Assembly (NCBI RefSeq): GCF_000615445.1
Contig: NZ_BALY01000014.1
Coordinates: 1 to 44,551 of the forward strand
Length of the DNA: 44,551 bases
Source of the DNA: Lactobacillus hamsteri DSM 5661 = JCM 6256
Lineage (GTDB): Bacteria > Bacillota > Bacilli > Lactobacillales > Lactobacillaceae
Direction of reading: 5' to 3'
Shown here one piece after another: positions 18,357 through 27,465 of this stretch. Position numbers and translations under genes: made by a program. Positions within the stretch are counted from its first letter, which is position 1; every line of letters begins with the position of its first letter. Under the pieces are notes generated by a model that was not told the origin of the DNA, searched no databases, and was given only the letters and a program-made list of their open reading frames with translations.

Positions 18357-19109
18357 TTAAATCATACTTTTAATTGGTTCAAATGTACGCCTATGAATTG
18401 GAGTTGGACCGTACTTTTTCAATGCTTCTAAATGATCTTTCGTGCCATACCCGGCATTTTTAGGAAATTTGTATTGCGGATAAATTTTAGCATAATCATC
18501 CATTAATTTATCACGGAATACTTTCGCTACTATCGAAGCAGCCGCAATTGAATTAGACTTGGCATCCCCTTTAATCAATTTAACTTGTGGAATGTCAACA
18601 GGAACGTTCATTGCATCAACAAGCAAGGCATCCGGCTTACGATCTAAATCATTTACCGCTTCCGCCATAGCTAATCTATCTGCTTCATAGATATTAATCT
18701 TATCGATTACTTGAGCATCTTTAATGCCTACGGCAACACTAACTGCCTCTTCTAAAATTTTAGGATAAAGCTCTAATCGACGTTGTGGACTCAATTTTTT
18801 AGAGTCATTAACATCAAGCAAATCGAAATTTTCATCAATAATAACCGCAGCTGTCACAACAGGTCCAGCTAATGGGCCACGTCCAACTTCATCAACGCCG
18901 GCAACAATTTTTCCTGTAGCCCAAAACTTTTTCTCATAAGAAAAGCGCTCTAAAAAAGCTACTTTCTTTTCAGCCAATTTTTCCTGTTTACGATTGTATG
19001 AAGCTAATAGCTTTTTTACACCACTACGACTATCTTGACTTAGTTCATCTAATTGTTCTTTACTTGCCTTGCCTGAATCAAGTAAAGCTTTCACTTCTTT
19101 TATTGTCAT
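18357..19109 (-). CDS. rnhB: Ribonuclease HII
   Basis: Removes ribonucleotides from DNA-RNA hybrids and single ribonucleotides in DNA. 250 residues: an N-terminal helical extension of about 65 residues typical of Gram-positive RNase HII, then the catalytic domain with Asp73-Glu74 in [14 protein letters not shown] (70-83), the Asp of LLVDAMNV and the later Asp-containing [18 protein letters not shown]. Two bases separate it from rbgA. Confidence 0.96.
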   Translation of the reverse strand: MTIKEVKALLDSGKASKEQLDELSQDSRSGVKKLLASYNRKQEKLAEKKVAFLERFSYEKKFWATGKIVAGVDEVGRGPLAGPVVTAAVIIDENFDLLDVNDSKKLSPQRRLELYPKILEEAVSVAVGIKDAQVIDKINIYEADRLAMAEAVNDLDRKPDALLVDAMNVPVDIPQVKLIKGDAKSNSIAAASIVAKVFRDKLMDDYAKIYPQYKFPKNAGYGTKDHLEALKKYGPTPIHRRTFEPIKSMI

Positions 19110-19111
19110 AT

Positions 19112-19951
19112 TTATAGTCTATCTAAAGTAATTCTGCCAACCTTGCCCTTACGTAAACGTTGAAGCATATAAAGTGAAAAACGATCATAATCGTCTCTCA
19201 TTCCATATTGTTCAGTCATTGCTAAAAGAAGGTCTGTATCATTAATATTAGAAATTTCTTCCTTAGTTGAATGAGCAAATTTAGCAAGATCAGCAAGATA
19301 ATATTTGCGCAAATGCTTAATAACATACAATGCTACATCATCTGCATGGAAAATGCTGTCTTTAATAGCGCCAAAAGCAGCCAATTTGAAACCGACTTCT
19401 TGGTCCTCAAATTTTGGCCATAAAATTCCAGGTGTATCTAAAATTTGAATATTTGTTTTAGTTTTAAGCCATGTTTGACCTTTAGTTACGCCAGGCTTAT
19501 TACCAACTTCTGCCACATTTCGACCAACTAAACGATTGATAATTGTTGATTTTCCACAGTTAGGGATGCCGGCCAATGCAATTCTAATTGTGGGATTTGA
19601 TGCACCTTTGGCCTCTAACTTCTTTGTTTTATTAATTGCAGCCTTTTTAACTAAACCAATCAAAGCTTGCATGTTGGTATTATGGAGAGAATCCATCGCC
19701 ATTACGAATTTACCAGGTTGCTGCAACTTCTTTTGCCACAATTTAGTTAAAACTGGATCTGCTAAATCAGCCTTATTCAAAATAATCAAGTGTGGTTTAT
19801 CTCCTACAAGTTCTTCAATCATTGGATTTCTTGAAGATTGCGGAATTCTTGCATCCAGCACTTCTACAATTACATCAATCAGATTCATTTTATCTTCCAA
19901 CTGATTGCGTGCTTTATTCATATGACCTGGATACCATTGGATATTTGCCAT
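19112..19951 (-). CDS. rbgA: Ribosome biogenesis GTPase RbgA (YlqF)
   Basis: Circularly permuted GTPase needed for late assembly of the 50S subunit. 279 residues; motif order is G4-G5-G1-G3: NKAD (59-62), the G1 loop GIPNCGKST (about 128-136) and DTPG (about 173-176), followed by a C-terminal helical domain. The N-terminus [11 protein letters not shown] is a family hallmark. It is 27 bases downstream of the antiporter and two bases upstream of rnhB. Confidence 0.96.
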   Translation of the reverse strand: MANIQWYPGHMNKARNQLEDKMNLIDVIVEVLDARIPQSSRNPMIEELVGDKPHLIILNKADLADPVLTKLWQKKLQQPGKFVMAMDSLHNTNMQALIGLVKKAAINKTKKLEAKGASNPTIRIALAGIPNCGKSTIINRLVGRNVAEVGNKPGVTKGQTWLKTKTNIQILDTPGILWPKFEDQEVGFKLAAFGAIKDSIFHADDVALYVIKHLRKYYLADLAKFAHSTKEEISNINDTDLLLAMTEQYGMRDDYDRFSLYMLQRLRKGKVGRITLDRL

Positions 19952-19978
19952 TTTTTCTCCTCCTTAAAATCCTTTTTA

Positions 19979-21577
19979 CTATTCATTATCAGAATTCAAA
20001 AATAAAACTTCAGCAAGTAAAATTTCCCGATATAAAGATAAGAATCCTTCACGATATTCTTGCTTTTGCTGAGCGACTTGTCCTAAGTAATTTCTTTCCA
20101 ATCTAAAAGCATATCGATAAATTTCATCCCGAAATTCCAATTCATCACTGGTCGCTTCTGGTTGCTTGATGGACTTTTTCAACTCATGCAAAAAATCTTT
20201 CATTGAAGTTTCATCTATTTGCGCTTTTAAGTCAAATTCTAATTGTTTGCGTATTTTTTTAGGTAAATATATTTTGTTTAACTCTGTTAACGCATATTTA
20301 ACCATATCTTCCTTAACTTTATCAATTGCCATTTCCTGCTCTTCATCAGATCTCTTTTTAGGCAAAATAAAGTTAAAAATAATTGTGGGAATAATCATAC
20401 TCAATATGATTAATGTTGCTTCACTAAACAAAATCAAATGAAACCTACTGCTGCTAATTAATGTTGCATCTAGAGTATATGCTAGTGCAAAAGTAACAGC
20501 ACCATGAATTCCGCCTAAAGCAAAAATCCATGAATCATAACTTCCCATTTTTAATACTACATAACTATATAAAAAGCGTACAAAAACATTAGCAACATAT
20601 AAAACTACCCCAATAATAATTGCTAGATCGATTCTACTTGGTAAAAATTTACCTTGCATTACTAATACAAGACTAGCACCTAAGCCAACAAAAACTATGC
20701 AGTTTAATAAATCACTTAATGTTCTGATTGTTTGAAAACCATTATATATGAAATTGAGGTTAGTCAATCTACTTCTTTCAGTTTCTGCATTATGAATTAA
20801 GCCAGAAACTACTACAGCGATAATTCCTGAAACATGAATTTCTTCTGCAGCATAGTAAAGCAAAATTGGCGTCAAAATATATAATAACAAAATTGCTGTT
20901 GTTGGATCATAATTATTCGCAACAAATTTCAAATTTCTTCTAAGTAGTTGCTGACGAATAAGAACTAACACAACCGAAGCAAGTAAACCAAATAAAATTC
21001 CTCCAATTGCAGAATATAAAAATCTGATAAAAGTAAATCCTATTTGCAAATGCTTGGACAAGTACCAACTTACAGCCATATTTAAAAGAATAATTCCTGA
21101 TGCGTCATTAAAAAGTGATTCATTCTTTAAATATTTTTCAACAACATGCGGAATTTTTAAGCCATGAGTTACCGATTCTGTCGCGGTTGCATCTGTAGGC
21201 GTGGAAATTGCTGCCAAAATAAAACTCAAAGATAATGATAAACCCAGCATTAATTTCAAACTAAATGCAGCAAACACCGTTGCTATTAAAATCATAATAA
21301 CAGTTATGCTAACAATCGATTTCCAACTACGAGCAATATTATACAATCGATTTTGCTGTCCTTCGAAGAACAATAAAGGTGCTATTATCAATCCCATAAA
21401 TAACTCTGGCTGAAAGCTAATTATTTTTGCGCCTAAAACTAAGGCAAGAAGGATCCCAATAAGCAATGCTATATAGTTAACAGAAATTTTCCGTAAAAAC
21501 CAATTTTGAATGATCATTGCAATACTTGCTGCTAAGCACATACCGATAACTAACATAAAGGCGTGCATACTAATCAT
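19979..21577 (-). CDS. CPA1-family Na+/H+ (monovalent cation/proton) antiporter
   Basis: Membrane protein of 532 residues with about 12 hydrophobic segments in residues 1-405 and a cytoplasmic helical tail of about 125 residues (KKRSDEEQEM onward). The core signatures AAISTPTDATATESV (about 139-153) and ESLFNDASGI (about 169-178) hold the acidic residues that carry the cation and proton in NhaP/NHE-type exchangers. The family exports Na+ or K+ in exchange for protons and helps pH and salt homeostasis; the specific ion cannot be told. It begins after the yozE terminator and runs into rbgA. Confidence 0.9.
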   Translation of the reverse strand: MISMHAFMLVIGMCLAASIAMIIQNWFLRKISVNYIALLIGILLALVLGAKIISFQPELFMGLIIAPLLFFEGQQNRLYNIARSWKSIVSITVIMILIATVFAAFSLKLMLGLSLSLSFILAAISTPTDATATESVTHGLKIPHVVEKYLKNESLFNDASGIILLNMAVSWYLSKHLQIGFTFIRFLYSAIGGILFGLLASVVLVLIRQQLLRRNLKFVANNYDPTTAILLLYILTPILLYYAAEEIHVSGIIAVVVSGLIHNAETERSRLTNLNFIYNGFQTIRTLSDLLNCIVFVGLGASLVLVMQGKFLPSRIDLAIIIGVVLYVANVFVRFLYSYVVLKMGSYDSWIFALGGIHGAVTFALAYTLDATLISSSRFHLILFSEATLIILSMIIPTIIFNFILPKKRSDEEQEMAIDKVKEDMVKYALTELNKIYLPKKIRKQLEFDLKAQIDETSMKDFLHELKKSIKQPEATSDELEFRDEIYRYAFRLERNYLGQVAQQKQEYREGFLSLYREILLAEVLFLNSDNE

Positions 21578-21587
21578 CCCCTTTAAA

Positions 21588-21619
21588 TATAAAAAAGTCC
21601 CGTATGCAGGGACTTTTTT
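21588..21619 (-). terminator. Rho-independent terminator of degV-yozE
   Basis: AAAAAAGTCCC and GGGACTTTTTT form an 11-bp perfect stem around a seven-base loop (GTATGCA). It abuts the yozE stop codon and lies just before the antiporter start. Confidence 0.9.
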
Positions 21620-21848
21620 AATAACTCATTTTTTCTTTATACATTTCATATGCTCGATCAAAAACGGTCATACTACTTAAGTAGCTACCATTTAATTCAA
21701 GATAATCAGATAACTTTTCATAATCTTGCTCTTGTTTAGGAAAAGTTGAATCATTTTGAGCATTATTTGCAAATTGAGCAACTTCATCCGTTGAATCCGG
21801 ATCTTGTTGTGTCATTAAATAGCGATAAAAACTTTCTCTGTATGCCAT
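21618..21848 (-). CDS. YozE-family (UPF0346) small protein
   Basis: 76 residues, all one YozE SAM-like helical domain: [19 protein letters not shown] at the N-terminus, [16 protein letters not shown] in the middle and [12 protein letters not shown] at the end match the family pattern. The function of the family is unknown; structures show a small four- to five-helix fold. It starts three bases after degV, so they are co-transcribed. Confidence 0.88.
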   Translation of the reverse strand: MAYRESFYRYLMTQQDPDSTDEVAQFANNAQNDSTFPKQEQDYEKLSDYLELNGSYLSSMTVFDRAYEMYKEKMSY

Positions 21849-21851
21849 TAA

Positions 21852-22700
21852 TTACTCCGTATAAAACATTACAGCATAAGCCCCATGACCTGAGTGTGTG
21901 ATAATAATAGGACTTGTTTCTTGTATTAAAATATCCAAGTTAGGATTTACTTCTTTAAAACGAGCAGCCAATTCTTCCATTTCATCTCTAGTATCAACGT
22001 ATGAAATACCTACTTGCTTTACTTTATCTCCTAATTCACGCAATTGATCAACAAGCATGTCATTAAATTTACTTGTAAATTTTTTACCTCTGCCTTTTTT
22101 AGGGACCAAAATTTTGCCACTTTTCATCTGTAAGAAAATACGAATATTTAACATGCTGACTACTCGACCAGCAAGCGCACCTAAACGACCACCCTTAACA
22201 ATATTCTTCAAGTCAGGGATCATCATTTCAAGATACATATTCTTCTCCATTCTCTTTAAATGATCCATGATTTCGTCTGTGCTCTTTCCTTCTTGAGCAT
22301 CTTTAGCAGCTGCTAAAACTTCATATCCTTCAGCACGATCTGTATAGCCTGAATCATAGCACGTTACTTTTGCTTCAGGAACTAATTCTGCGGCCTGTTT
22401 TGCAGCATCAATCGTACCACTCAATGATTTTGCCAAAAATATTCCGATTACTTCACTACCATCTTCAGTCAATTTTTTAATAGTATCAACGAAACGACCA
22501 ATAGGTGGCTGACTAGTTTTAGGCAATTCCTTACCATCATCCATCTTTTCAATAAAATCTCGTCTGGTAATATCAATGCCATCAATATAAGTTTTTCCAT
22601 CGATCGTTACCGACAATGGTACTACTGTAATATTGTATTTTTCAATTTCTTCCTGTGTTAACTGTACGGAAGAATCTGTCATGATCTTGATTTTTGACAA
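21852..22700 (-). CDS. DegV-family fatty-acid-binding protein
   Basis: DegV proteins bind a fatty acid chain; some (FakB) present it to the kinase FakA for phosphorylation and phospholipid synthesis. About 282 residues: N-terminal KIKIMTDSSVQL with the acyl-carboxylate-binding Thr/Ser region, TSQPPIGRF (about 65-73), LAKSLSGTIDAA and the C-terminal HSGHGAYAV, where the His is the conserved ligand contact. I chose the TTG at 22700 (SKIKIM start, GAGG nine bases upstream) over the TTG at 22730, which would add ten residues unlike the family. It is followed closely by yozE and is divergent from hlyIII. Confidence 0.88.
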   Translation of the reverse strand: MSKIKIMTDSSVQLTQEEIEKYNITVVPLSVTIDGKTYIDGIDITRRDFIEKMDDGKELPKTSQPPIGRFVDTIKKLTEDGSEVIGIFLAKSLSGTIDAAKQAAELVPEAKVTCYDSGYTDRAEGYEVLAAAKDAQEGKSTDEIMDHLKRMEKNMYLEMMIPDLKNIVKGGRLGALAGRVVSMLNIRIFLQMKSGKILVPKKGRGKKFTSKFNDMLVDQLRELGDKVKQVGISYVDTRDEMEELAARFKEVNPNLDILIQETSPIIITHSGHGAYAVMFYTE

Positions 22701-22808
22701 AGTATTCACCCTCAATTCTAAAATGCCCAATTATTTTATCTATGTTAAAATATGGGCAAGTAACATATAGTTAGTATATCAAAAAAATTGCTTAATAAAA
22801 AAGAATGA

Positions 22809-23489
22809 TTGGATTGTTGCATATTGAAACTTTCAGAATTATGGCAAGAACCTAAACAAAGATCTAAAAAATACTATCTCTTAGATAATATTTTTAGTGC
22901 AATTACTCATGGTATTGGCTTTGGATTAGCGGTTGCTGGATTAGTGATTTTAATCGTAAAGGCAGCTTCTACTGGCAGTCCAATGAGAATTGTTACATTT
23001 ACAATTTATGGTTCTTGCTTAGTTTTATTATATTTATTTTCTACGCTTTACCATAGCTTAATTTTTACTAGAGCACGGAATATTTTTCAAATATTTGATC
23101 ACTCGTCAATTTTTTTATTGATCGCTGGATCTTATACTCCTTATTCATTAGTCGCTATCGGCGGTGCTTGGGGATGGACTTTATTTGGTCTGATTTGGGG
23201 ATTGACAATCTTTGGAATTATTTATTATATTTTCAATCGTGGCAAGCACGTGATTTTAGATACCATTCTCTATGTAGCCATGGGCTGGCTAGTTATCCTA
23301 TCAGGCAGTTATTTATATGTTAGATTGAGTCCGGTAGGCTTTTGGCTACTTGTTGGCGGAGGAATTGCCTACACTGTTGGAGCAATATTATTTAGTATGC
23401 GTAGCATACCGTTTATCCATGTGATTTGGCATTTATTTGTAATGCTAGGTTCAATATTAATGTATTTTTCCGTTTTACTTTACGTTTAA
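22809..23489 (+). CDS. Hemolysin III family membrane protein
   Basis: Seven-transmembrane protein of the HlyIII/PAQR superfamily, 221-226 residues. Conserved features: ITHGIGFGLA in segment 1, LYHSLIF with the conserved His after segment 2, FDHSSIFLLIAGSYTPY (about 95-111) and HVIWHLFVMLGS in the last segment; these His, Asp and Ser residues form the putative zinc site. Despite the name, hemolysis is not established for most members. The start is either TTG at 22809 or TTG at 22824; neither has a strong Shine-Dalgarno and no ATG fits. TGTTAAAAT at 22743-22751 could be its extended -10. It is convergent with cca. Confidence 0.85.
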   Translation: MDCCILKLSELWQEPKQRSKKYYLLDNIFSAITHGIGFGLAVAGLVILIVKAASTGSPMRIVTFTIYGSCLVLLYLFSTLYHSLIFTRARNIFQIFDHSSIFLLIAGSYTPYSLVAIGGAWGWTLFGLIWGLTIFGIIYYIFNRGKHVILDTILYVAMGWLVILSGSYLYVRLSPVGFWLLVGGGIAYTVGAILFSMRSIPFIHVIWHLFVMLGSILMYFSVLLYV

Positions 23490-23500
23490 ATTTATATACA

Positions 23501-23534
23501 AAAAATCTCAGCTCATAATGAACTGAGATTTTTT
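23501..23534. terminator. Bidirectional terminator between hlyIII-like gene and cca
   Basis: AAAAATCTCAG pairs with CTGAGATTTTTT around a ten-base loop; A/T runs on both sides serve both convergent genes. Confidence 0.9.
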
Positions 23535-23535
23535 A

Positions 23536-24735
23536 TTACGCTTGAATATATTCACCAATTGCATCTTCAGTATTTTCAAGTTCGCCTGAAATAACTTTTT
23601 GCTTTATTTCATTCAAAAGTTTACCCAACTTTGGTCCAGGACGAACGCCATTTTCGATCAAGAAACGTCCATCAACAGCTAATTCATTTGAATTCTTAAT
23701 TGGTAAAGCCAAATAACGATCAACCAAAGCTTCTGAATCTACAGGTTGACCTAAAATGTGTGCAACATCAATTGTATTAAGAAGCGTCTTCTTACCCGTT
23801 ATAAATAATTCATAGTCACTCGGAACATGATCAGAAAGTAAATCAAAAAATGCAACTATTTGTTCTACATCATTAGTCATCGCATTTGAATTTTTCCAAT
23901 CACGCATAAATTTGCCAATTTTATCATTTTGAATTTTTAGCAAAATAATGATTATTGACCATAAACTTGTTTCTAATGTGGGACTAAATTGTAATTTTGG
24001 ATATACAGATAATAATTCGCTCTTACCTTCAAAATCAGGTACATCTTCACTCAATTTGGTATCTAAAAATACTTGGAATGCTTCACGAGAATTAGGACCA
24101 ATACCCATTTTTACAAATTCATCACGAATTCTTTCAACGGATATTTTCTTTAAAAGTTCATGATTATCAGCAATAGCTTGTTCAGTTTTTTCACCAAGGC
24201 TAAACTTCAATTGACTCATAAATCTGACAGCGCGCATCATTCTTAAAGCATCTTCATGAAAACGTGTCTCAGGATTGCCAACTGCGCGAATAAGCTGATG
24301 ATGCAAATCGTCTAAACCATCAAACAAATCAACTATTTCACCATCAGTGTTCATTGCTAAAGCATTAATTGTGAAATCTCTTCTCTTTAAATCTTCATCC
24401 AAGTTTTGAACAAAGGTTACATGATCAGGACGACGAAAATCTTGATAGCCCGATTCCGTTCTAAAAGTAGTTATTTCATAACTCTCGCCGTTATATAAAA
24501 CAGTTACTGTACCATGCTTGATTCCTGTATCAATTGATTTATCGAAAAGTTCTTTTACTTCCTCTGGATAAGCGCTTGTTGCAATATCAACATCGTGAAT
24601 GTGACGGCCAAGCAAAATATCTCTCACTGAGCCACCTACAAAGTAAGCTTCAAAGCTACCATCTTCTAATGTTTTCAAAACAGGCATTGCAGCCATAAAT
24701 ACATCTGGTAAATTATCTATTTTCATATTTTTCAA
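23536..24735 (-). CDS. cca: CCA-adding tRNA nucleotidyltransferase
   Basis: Adds or repairs the 3'-terminal CCA of tRNAs. 399 residues of class II organisation: head domain with [13 protein letters not shown] (about 31-43) and the metal-binding DVDIAT (about 48-53), the [11 protein letters not shown] motif (about 112-122), a neck with [12 protein letters not shown], then body and tail helices. No HD phosphohydrolase domain, as expected for the Gram-positive type. It is divergent from yitT with a 60-base intergenic region. Confidence 0.95.
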   Translation of the reverse strand: MKNMKIDNLPDVFMAAMPVLKTLEDGSFEAYFVGGSVRDILLGRHIHDVDIATSAYPEEVKELFDKSIDTGIKHGTVTVLYNGESYEITTFRTESGYQDFRRPDHVTFVQNLDEDLKRRDFTINALAMNTDGEIVDLFDGLDDLHHQLIRAVGNPETRFHEDALRMMRAVRFMSQLKFSLGEKTEQAIADNHELLKKISVERIRDEFVKMGIGPNSREAFQVFLDTKLSEDVPDFEGKSELLSVYPKLQFSPTLETSLWSIIIILLKIQNDKIGKFMRDWKNSNAMTNDVEQIVAFFDLLSDHVPSDYELFITGKKTLLNTIDVAHILGQPVDSEALVDRYLALPIKNSNELAVDGRFLIENGVRPGPKLGKLLNEIKQKVISGELENTEDAIGEYIQA

Positions 24736-24767
24736 CTCGTTTTTATTTTGTTAATTTTTTAAAAGTA

Positions 24768-24773
24768 TATAAT
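24768..24773 (+). promoter_or_regulatory. Candidate -10 box for the YitT-family gene
   Basis: A consensus TATAAT lies 29 bases before the ATG at 24797. The best -35-like hexamer, TTGTTA at 24748-24753, gives a 14-base spacer, which is short, so the -35 is uncertain. AAAGGAGGG at 24781-24789 is a strong ribosome-binding site for the ATG at 24797. Confidence 0.45.
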
Positions 24774-24796
24774 TTAAGTTAAAGGAGGGATTTATA

Positions 24797-25686
24797 ATGA
24801 AAAAATTAAATTTAAAAAATACTATTTTGAATTATTTATGATTGCACTCGGATGTGCAATTTACGGATTAAGTCTAGATATGATTTCCGTTCCAAATAAA
24901 TTAGCCGACGGTGGTCTTAGTGGTATTTCACTGTTATTACGCCACTTTTGGGGCATCAACATGGGACTTTCCACTCTAGTCTTAAACATCCCTCTAATTA
25001 TTCTAGGTTACCGCTTTATGGGAAAACGACTTTTAGCATACACCATATGGGGTACAGCAAGTTTATCATTCTTCCTCTGGTTTTGGCGGCTAATACCAAT
25101 TATAACGCAACTCAACCTTGAGCACGACCTCTTCCTTTCTGCTGCATTAGCTGGCACTCTATCCGGTTTTGGATTGGGGCTAGTATTTCGCTTTAATGGT
25201 ACTTCAGGCGGAACTGATATAATTGCTCGTATTTGCCAGCTTAAGTTTGGAATTTCTTCTGGGAAAATTTTATTGCTATGTGACGCAATCGTCTTATTCA
25301 TATCCCTTTCCTACCTGGATATAAAGCATATGATGTACACATTACTTGCCTCTTTTATTTTATCGAAAGTTATGGATACTGTGCAACAAGGTGCTTACAC
25401 GGCAAGAGGATTAATTATTATTTCCGATAAATATAAAGAAATTGGTAAAATGATTGATCTAAAACTTGATCGTGGTTTTACATATCTAAAAGCTTTAGGC
25501 GGATACCAACAAGATGAAAAAAGAATTATCTACGTAGTTGTATCCCCTCGTGAAATCCCATTAGTTAAACAATTAGTTGAGCAAGAAGATCCTCATGCCT
25601 TTGTTAATATAATTGAAGTTAACGAAGCTTTGGGAGAAGGATTTACATATAAACAAAAGCACAGACATTTATTTATTAGAAAATAA
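24797..25686 (+). CDS. YitT/DUF161-family membrane protein, frameshifted at codon 7-8 as read
   Basis: From 24838 the frame encodes 282 residues: several membrane helices (DUF161 region, about 1-155) with VPNKLADGGLSGISLLL, NGTSGGTDIIARI, and a C-terminal soluble DUF2179 domain with TARGLIIISDKYKEIG and the YVVVSPREIP strand. The strong ribosome-binding site instead serves an ATG at 24797, whose frame stops at TGA 24839-24841 after 14 codons. One extra A in the A-tract at 24814-24819 would join the two frames and give a 296-residue protein beginning MKKLNLKKYYFELFMIALGC, a normal start for this family. As read, the stop overlaps the ATG at 24838 (ATGA), so reinitiation could still make most of the protein. 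Function of the family is not established. Confidence 0.8.
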
Positions 25687-25717
25687 AAAGCCTTGGAAAT
25701 TCCAAGGCTTTTTTTAA
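25683..25717. terminator. Bidirectional terminator between yitT-like gene and the TPR gene
   Basis: AAAAAGCCTTGGAA and TTCCAAGGCTTTTT pair nearly end to end (loop of one to three bases), with T-runs on both strands; it overlaps the 3' ends of both convergent genes. Confidence 0.9.
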
Positions 25718-26967
25718 ATAATTTGATTATACATGTCTTGCATGTCCTGGTCTTCAGGTTCTAATTTCAAATACTTATCCAAAATTTGTTTCACTACATC
25801 TTGACTATTGGCTTGTGTATTAAAAAAAATAGCCATTTGTTTTAAGAAATCAGGATTATTTTGAAATTCTGGATATGCTAACAAAAATTCACTTTTTGCT
25901 TTTTCTGATTTATCCAAATATTGATAAGACAATGCCAAATTCCAGTGAACTTGTGGTTCCATGTTTTCATCATCAAGTTCTGCAAATAAATCGATATTAT
26001 CCTGATACTTACGTTCATGTAAATAAAGGTTTGATAATTGTAAACGTAAATCACTATTATCAGATGCAACTTCCAAACCTTTCTTTAACAATTCTTCAGC
26101 TGTATCTAATTCATTTAAATTTGCTGCAGCTCTAGCACCCATTGAATATAAAGTTTCATCCAATTCATTATAAGCTAAACCTGCTTGAGCTGAACGTAAT
26201 ACTTGTTCATTATCATTTTTATGCTCATATGCTTGAGCCAATAACGGATATGCATTCACGTAATCAGGACTTTGATCAATAACTTGATCTAAATACTTAA
26301 TAGCCTGATCATCATCACCTACAGCAAGCATTACAAGTCCAGCTTGATATTTACTATCAATATCTATAATGCTCCCGCTATTCTTTTTAATAACTTCGCT
26401 AGCATCTTCATATCGGCCTAATTTAGCTTCTGTTTGGAATAAACGTTGAATAAGGTTAACTTCCCCAAAAGTTTTTTGTCGTTCAATTAAGTCTTCATAC
26501 AAAGCAAGAGCATCTTCATATTGACCGCTCATATAATCTAACTCAGCTAATCCAAACTTAATTGCATCTTCTTCAGGTGCAATGCCTAATGCTTCCATTA
26601 ATTTATCTTTAGCAGTTTCTAACAAACCATTAGTTTGATAATAATCAGCTTGTACAAGTAAACTATCCAAGTATGAAGATGATGTCTTAGAAACGTTGTA
26701 AAGCAAAGACAAGCCATCATCGTCATTTCCATCGTTTAATAAAATTTCTGCTAAATAGACCTTAAATAAGTCTTCTTGAGGGAATTTTGCAATTAAAGCA
26801 CGATAAACTTCCTTGGCCATATCACTAAAGCCATAATCCGATAAATTTTCAGCTAACGATGCTAAAACTTCTGGATCATCATTATCAAGTGCTTGTTTTA
26901 ATAAGATTTTACCTTGAGAAAAGTCATGCTTTTCAATTGCGTCTAATAATTGTTCTGAATATGTCAT
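25714..26967 (-). CDS. TPR-repeat protein (YpiA-like)
   Basis: A 417-residue, acidic, all-helical cytoplasmic protein made of about ten tetratricopeptide repeats; for example YEDALALYEDLIERQ, AIKYLDQVIDQSPDYVNAYP and LDTAEELLKKGLE. TPR arrays are protein-binding scaffolds; the partner is unknown. The start is the ATG at 26967 (MTYSEQLLDAIEKH), preceded by GGAGG at optimal spacing; a longer in-frame start at 27171 would run through the hup terminator and the hup coding region in another frame and is rejected. It lies 79 bases downstream of hup, a conserved lactobacillus neighbour pair. Confidence 0.88.
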   Translation of the reverse strand: MTYSEQLLDAIEKHDFSQGKILLKQALDNDDPEVLASLAENLSDYGFSDMAKEVYRALIAKFPQEDLFKVYLAEILLNDGNDDDGLSLLYNVSKTSSSYLDSLLVQADYYQTNGLLETAKDKLMEALGIAPEEDAIKFGLAELDYMSGQYEDALALYEDLIERQKTFGEVNLIQRLFQTEAKLGRYEDASEVIKKNSGSIIDIDSKYQAGLVMLAVGDDDQAIKYLDQVIDQSPDYVNAYPLLAQAYEHKNDNEQVLRSAQAGLAYNELDETLYSMGARAAANLNELDTAEELLKKGLEVASDNSDLRLQLSNLYLHERKYQDNIDLFAELDDENMEPQVHWNLALSYQYLDKSEKAKSEFLLAYPEFQNNPDFLKQMAIFFNTQANSQDVVKQILDKYLKLEPEDQDMQDMYNQII

Positions 26968-26994
26968 GAGGTCCTCCATTTCAAATCTCATTCT

Positions 26995-27035
26995 ACACAA
27001 AAAAAGACGTTGGTCCAAGACCAACGTCTTTTTAT
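26995..27035 (-). terminator. Rho-independent terminator of hup
   Basis: AAAAAGACGTTGGTC, a three-base loop and GACCAACGTCTTTTT (27001-27033) make a 15-bp perfect stem. The following TPR gene starts 30 bases later, so it needs read-through or its own promoter. Confidence 0.92.
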
Positions 27036-27046
27036 CAGCCATTAAA

Positions 27047-27322
27047 TTACTTAACAGCATCCTTAAGAGCCTTACCTGGCTTAAATGCAGGAACTTCACT
27101 AGCTGGGATTTCAATTTCAGCACCAGTTTGTGGGTTACGACCCTTACGAGCAGCACGGTGACGTACTTCAAAAGTACCGAAACCGATTAATTGTACCTTG
27201 TTACCCTTTGAAAGATCTTCTTGGATTGAACCAAAAAGTGCATCAACAGCAGCAGTAACATCTTTCTTGGTTAAGTTAGTCTTTGAAGCTACTTCAGAAA
27301 CTAATTCAGCTTTATTTGCCAT
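27047..27322 (-). CDS. hup: DNA-binding protein HU
   Basis: Histone-like nucleoid protein, a homodimer that bends DNA. 91 residues: N-terminal helices with [17 protein letters not shown], then the beta-arm region [20 protein letters not shown] containing the RNPQTG tip, ending in [18 protein letters not shown] is a very strong ribosome-binding site, in keeping with high expression. It has its own terminator and an inverted-repeat-rich leader (27337-27408). Confidence 0.97.
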   Translation of the reverse strand: MANKAELVSEVASKTNLTKKDVTAAVDALFGSIQEDLSKGNKVQLIGFGTFEVRHRAARKGRNPQTGAEIEIPASEVPAFKPGKALKDAVK

Positions 27323-27336
27323 TTACATTCACCTCC

Positions 27337-27357
27337 TGAACTTGAACCCTAAGTTCA
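27337..27357 (-). promoter_or_regulatory. Leader hairpin directly upstream of the hup ribosome-binding site
   Basis: TGAACTT and AAGTTCA (7 bp, seven-base loop) form a hairpin that ends at the base before GGAGGTG. On the mRNA it would stack on the Shine-Dalgarno. A role in translation control or mRNA stability is inference. Confidence 0.45.
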
Positions 27358-27359
27358 TG

Positions 27360-27408
27360 ATTATTCTTTAAATTAAAAAGAACAAGAATAATAATTTATA
27401 ATAATCAT
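27360..27408. repeat. Nested inverted repeats in the hup upstream region
   Basis: ATTATTCTT (27360-27368) and AAGAATAAT (27384-27392) are exact complements, and ATGATTATT (27357-27365) with AATAATCAT (27400-27408) forms a second, overlapping exact pair. Only one can form at a time. I could not assign a clear -35/-10 pair here. Confidence 0.45.
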
Positions 27409-27433
27409 TAATTCCTAAAATCTAAAATATCAC

Positions 27434-27457
27434 AAAAAGCCCTATACAACAAGCTTT
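27434..27457 (-). terminator. Weak terminator after der
   Basis: On the minus strand AAAGCTT and GGGCTTT pair (two G-U) around an eight-base loop and are followed by TTGTGATATTTT, nine bases past the der stop. Confidence 0.4.
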
Positions 27458-27465
27458 CAATGAAT

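Noticed and set aside
22701-22730. Upstream TTG start of the DegV protein
   Set aside because: The ten additional residues do not resemble DegV N-termini, and the GAGG Shine-Dalgarno fits the TTG at 22700.
26968-27171. 68-residue N-terminal extension of the TPR protein
   Set aside because: It is the hup coding region and hup terminator read in another frame; a strong ribosome-binding site marks the true start at 26967.
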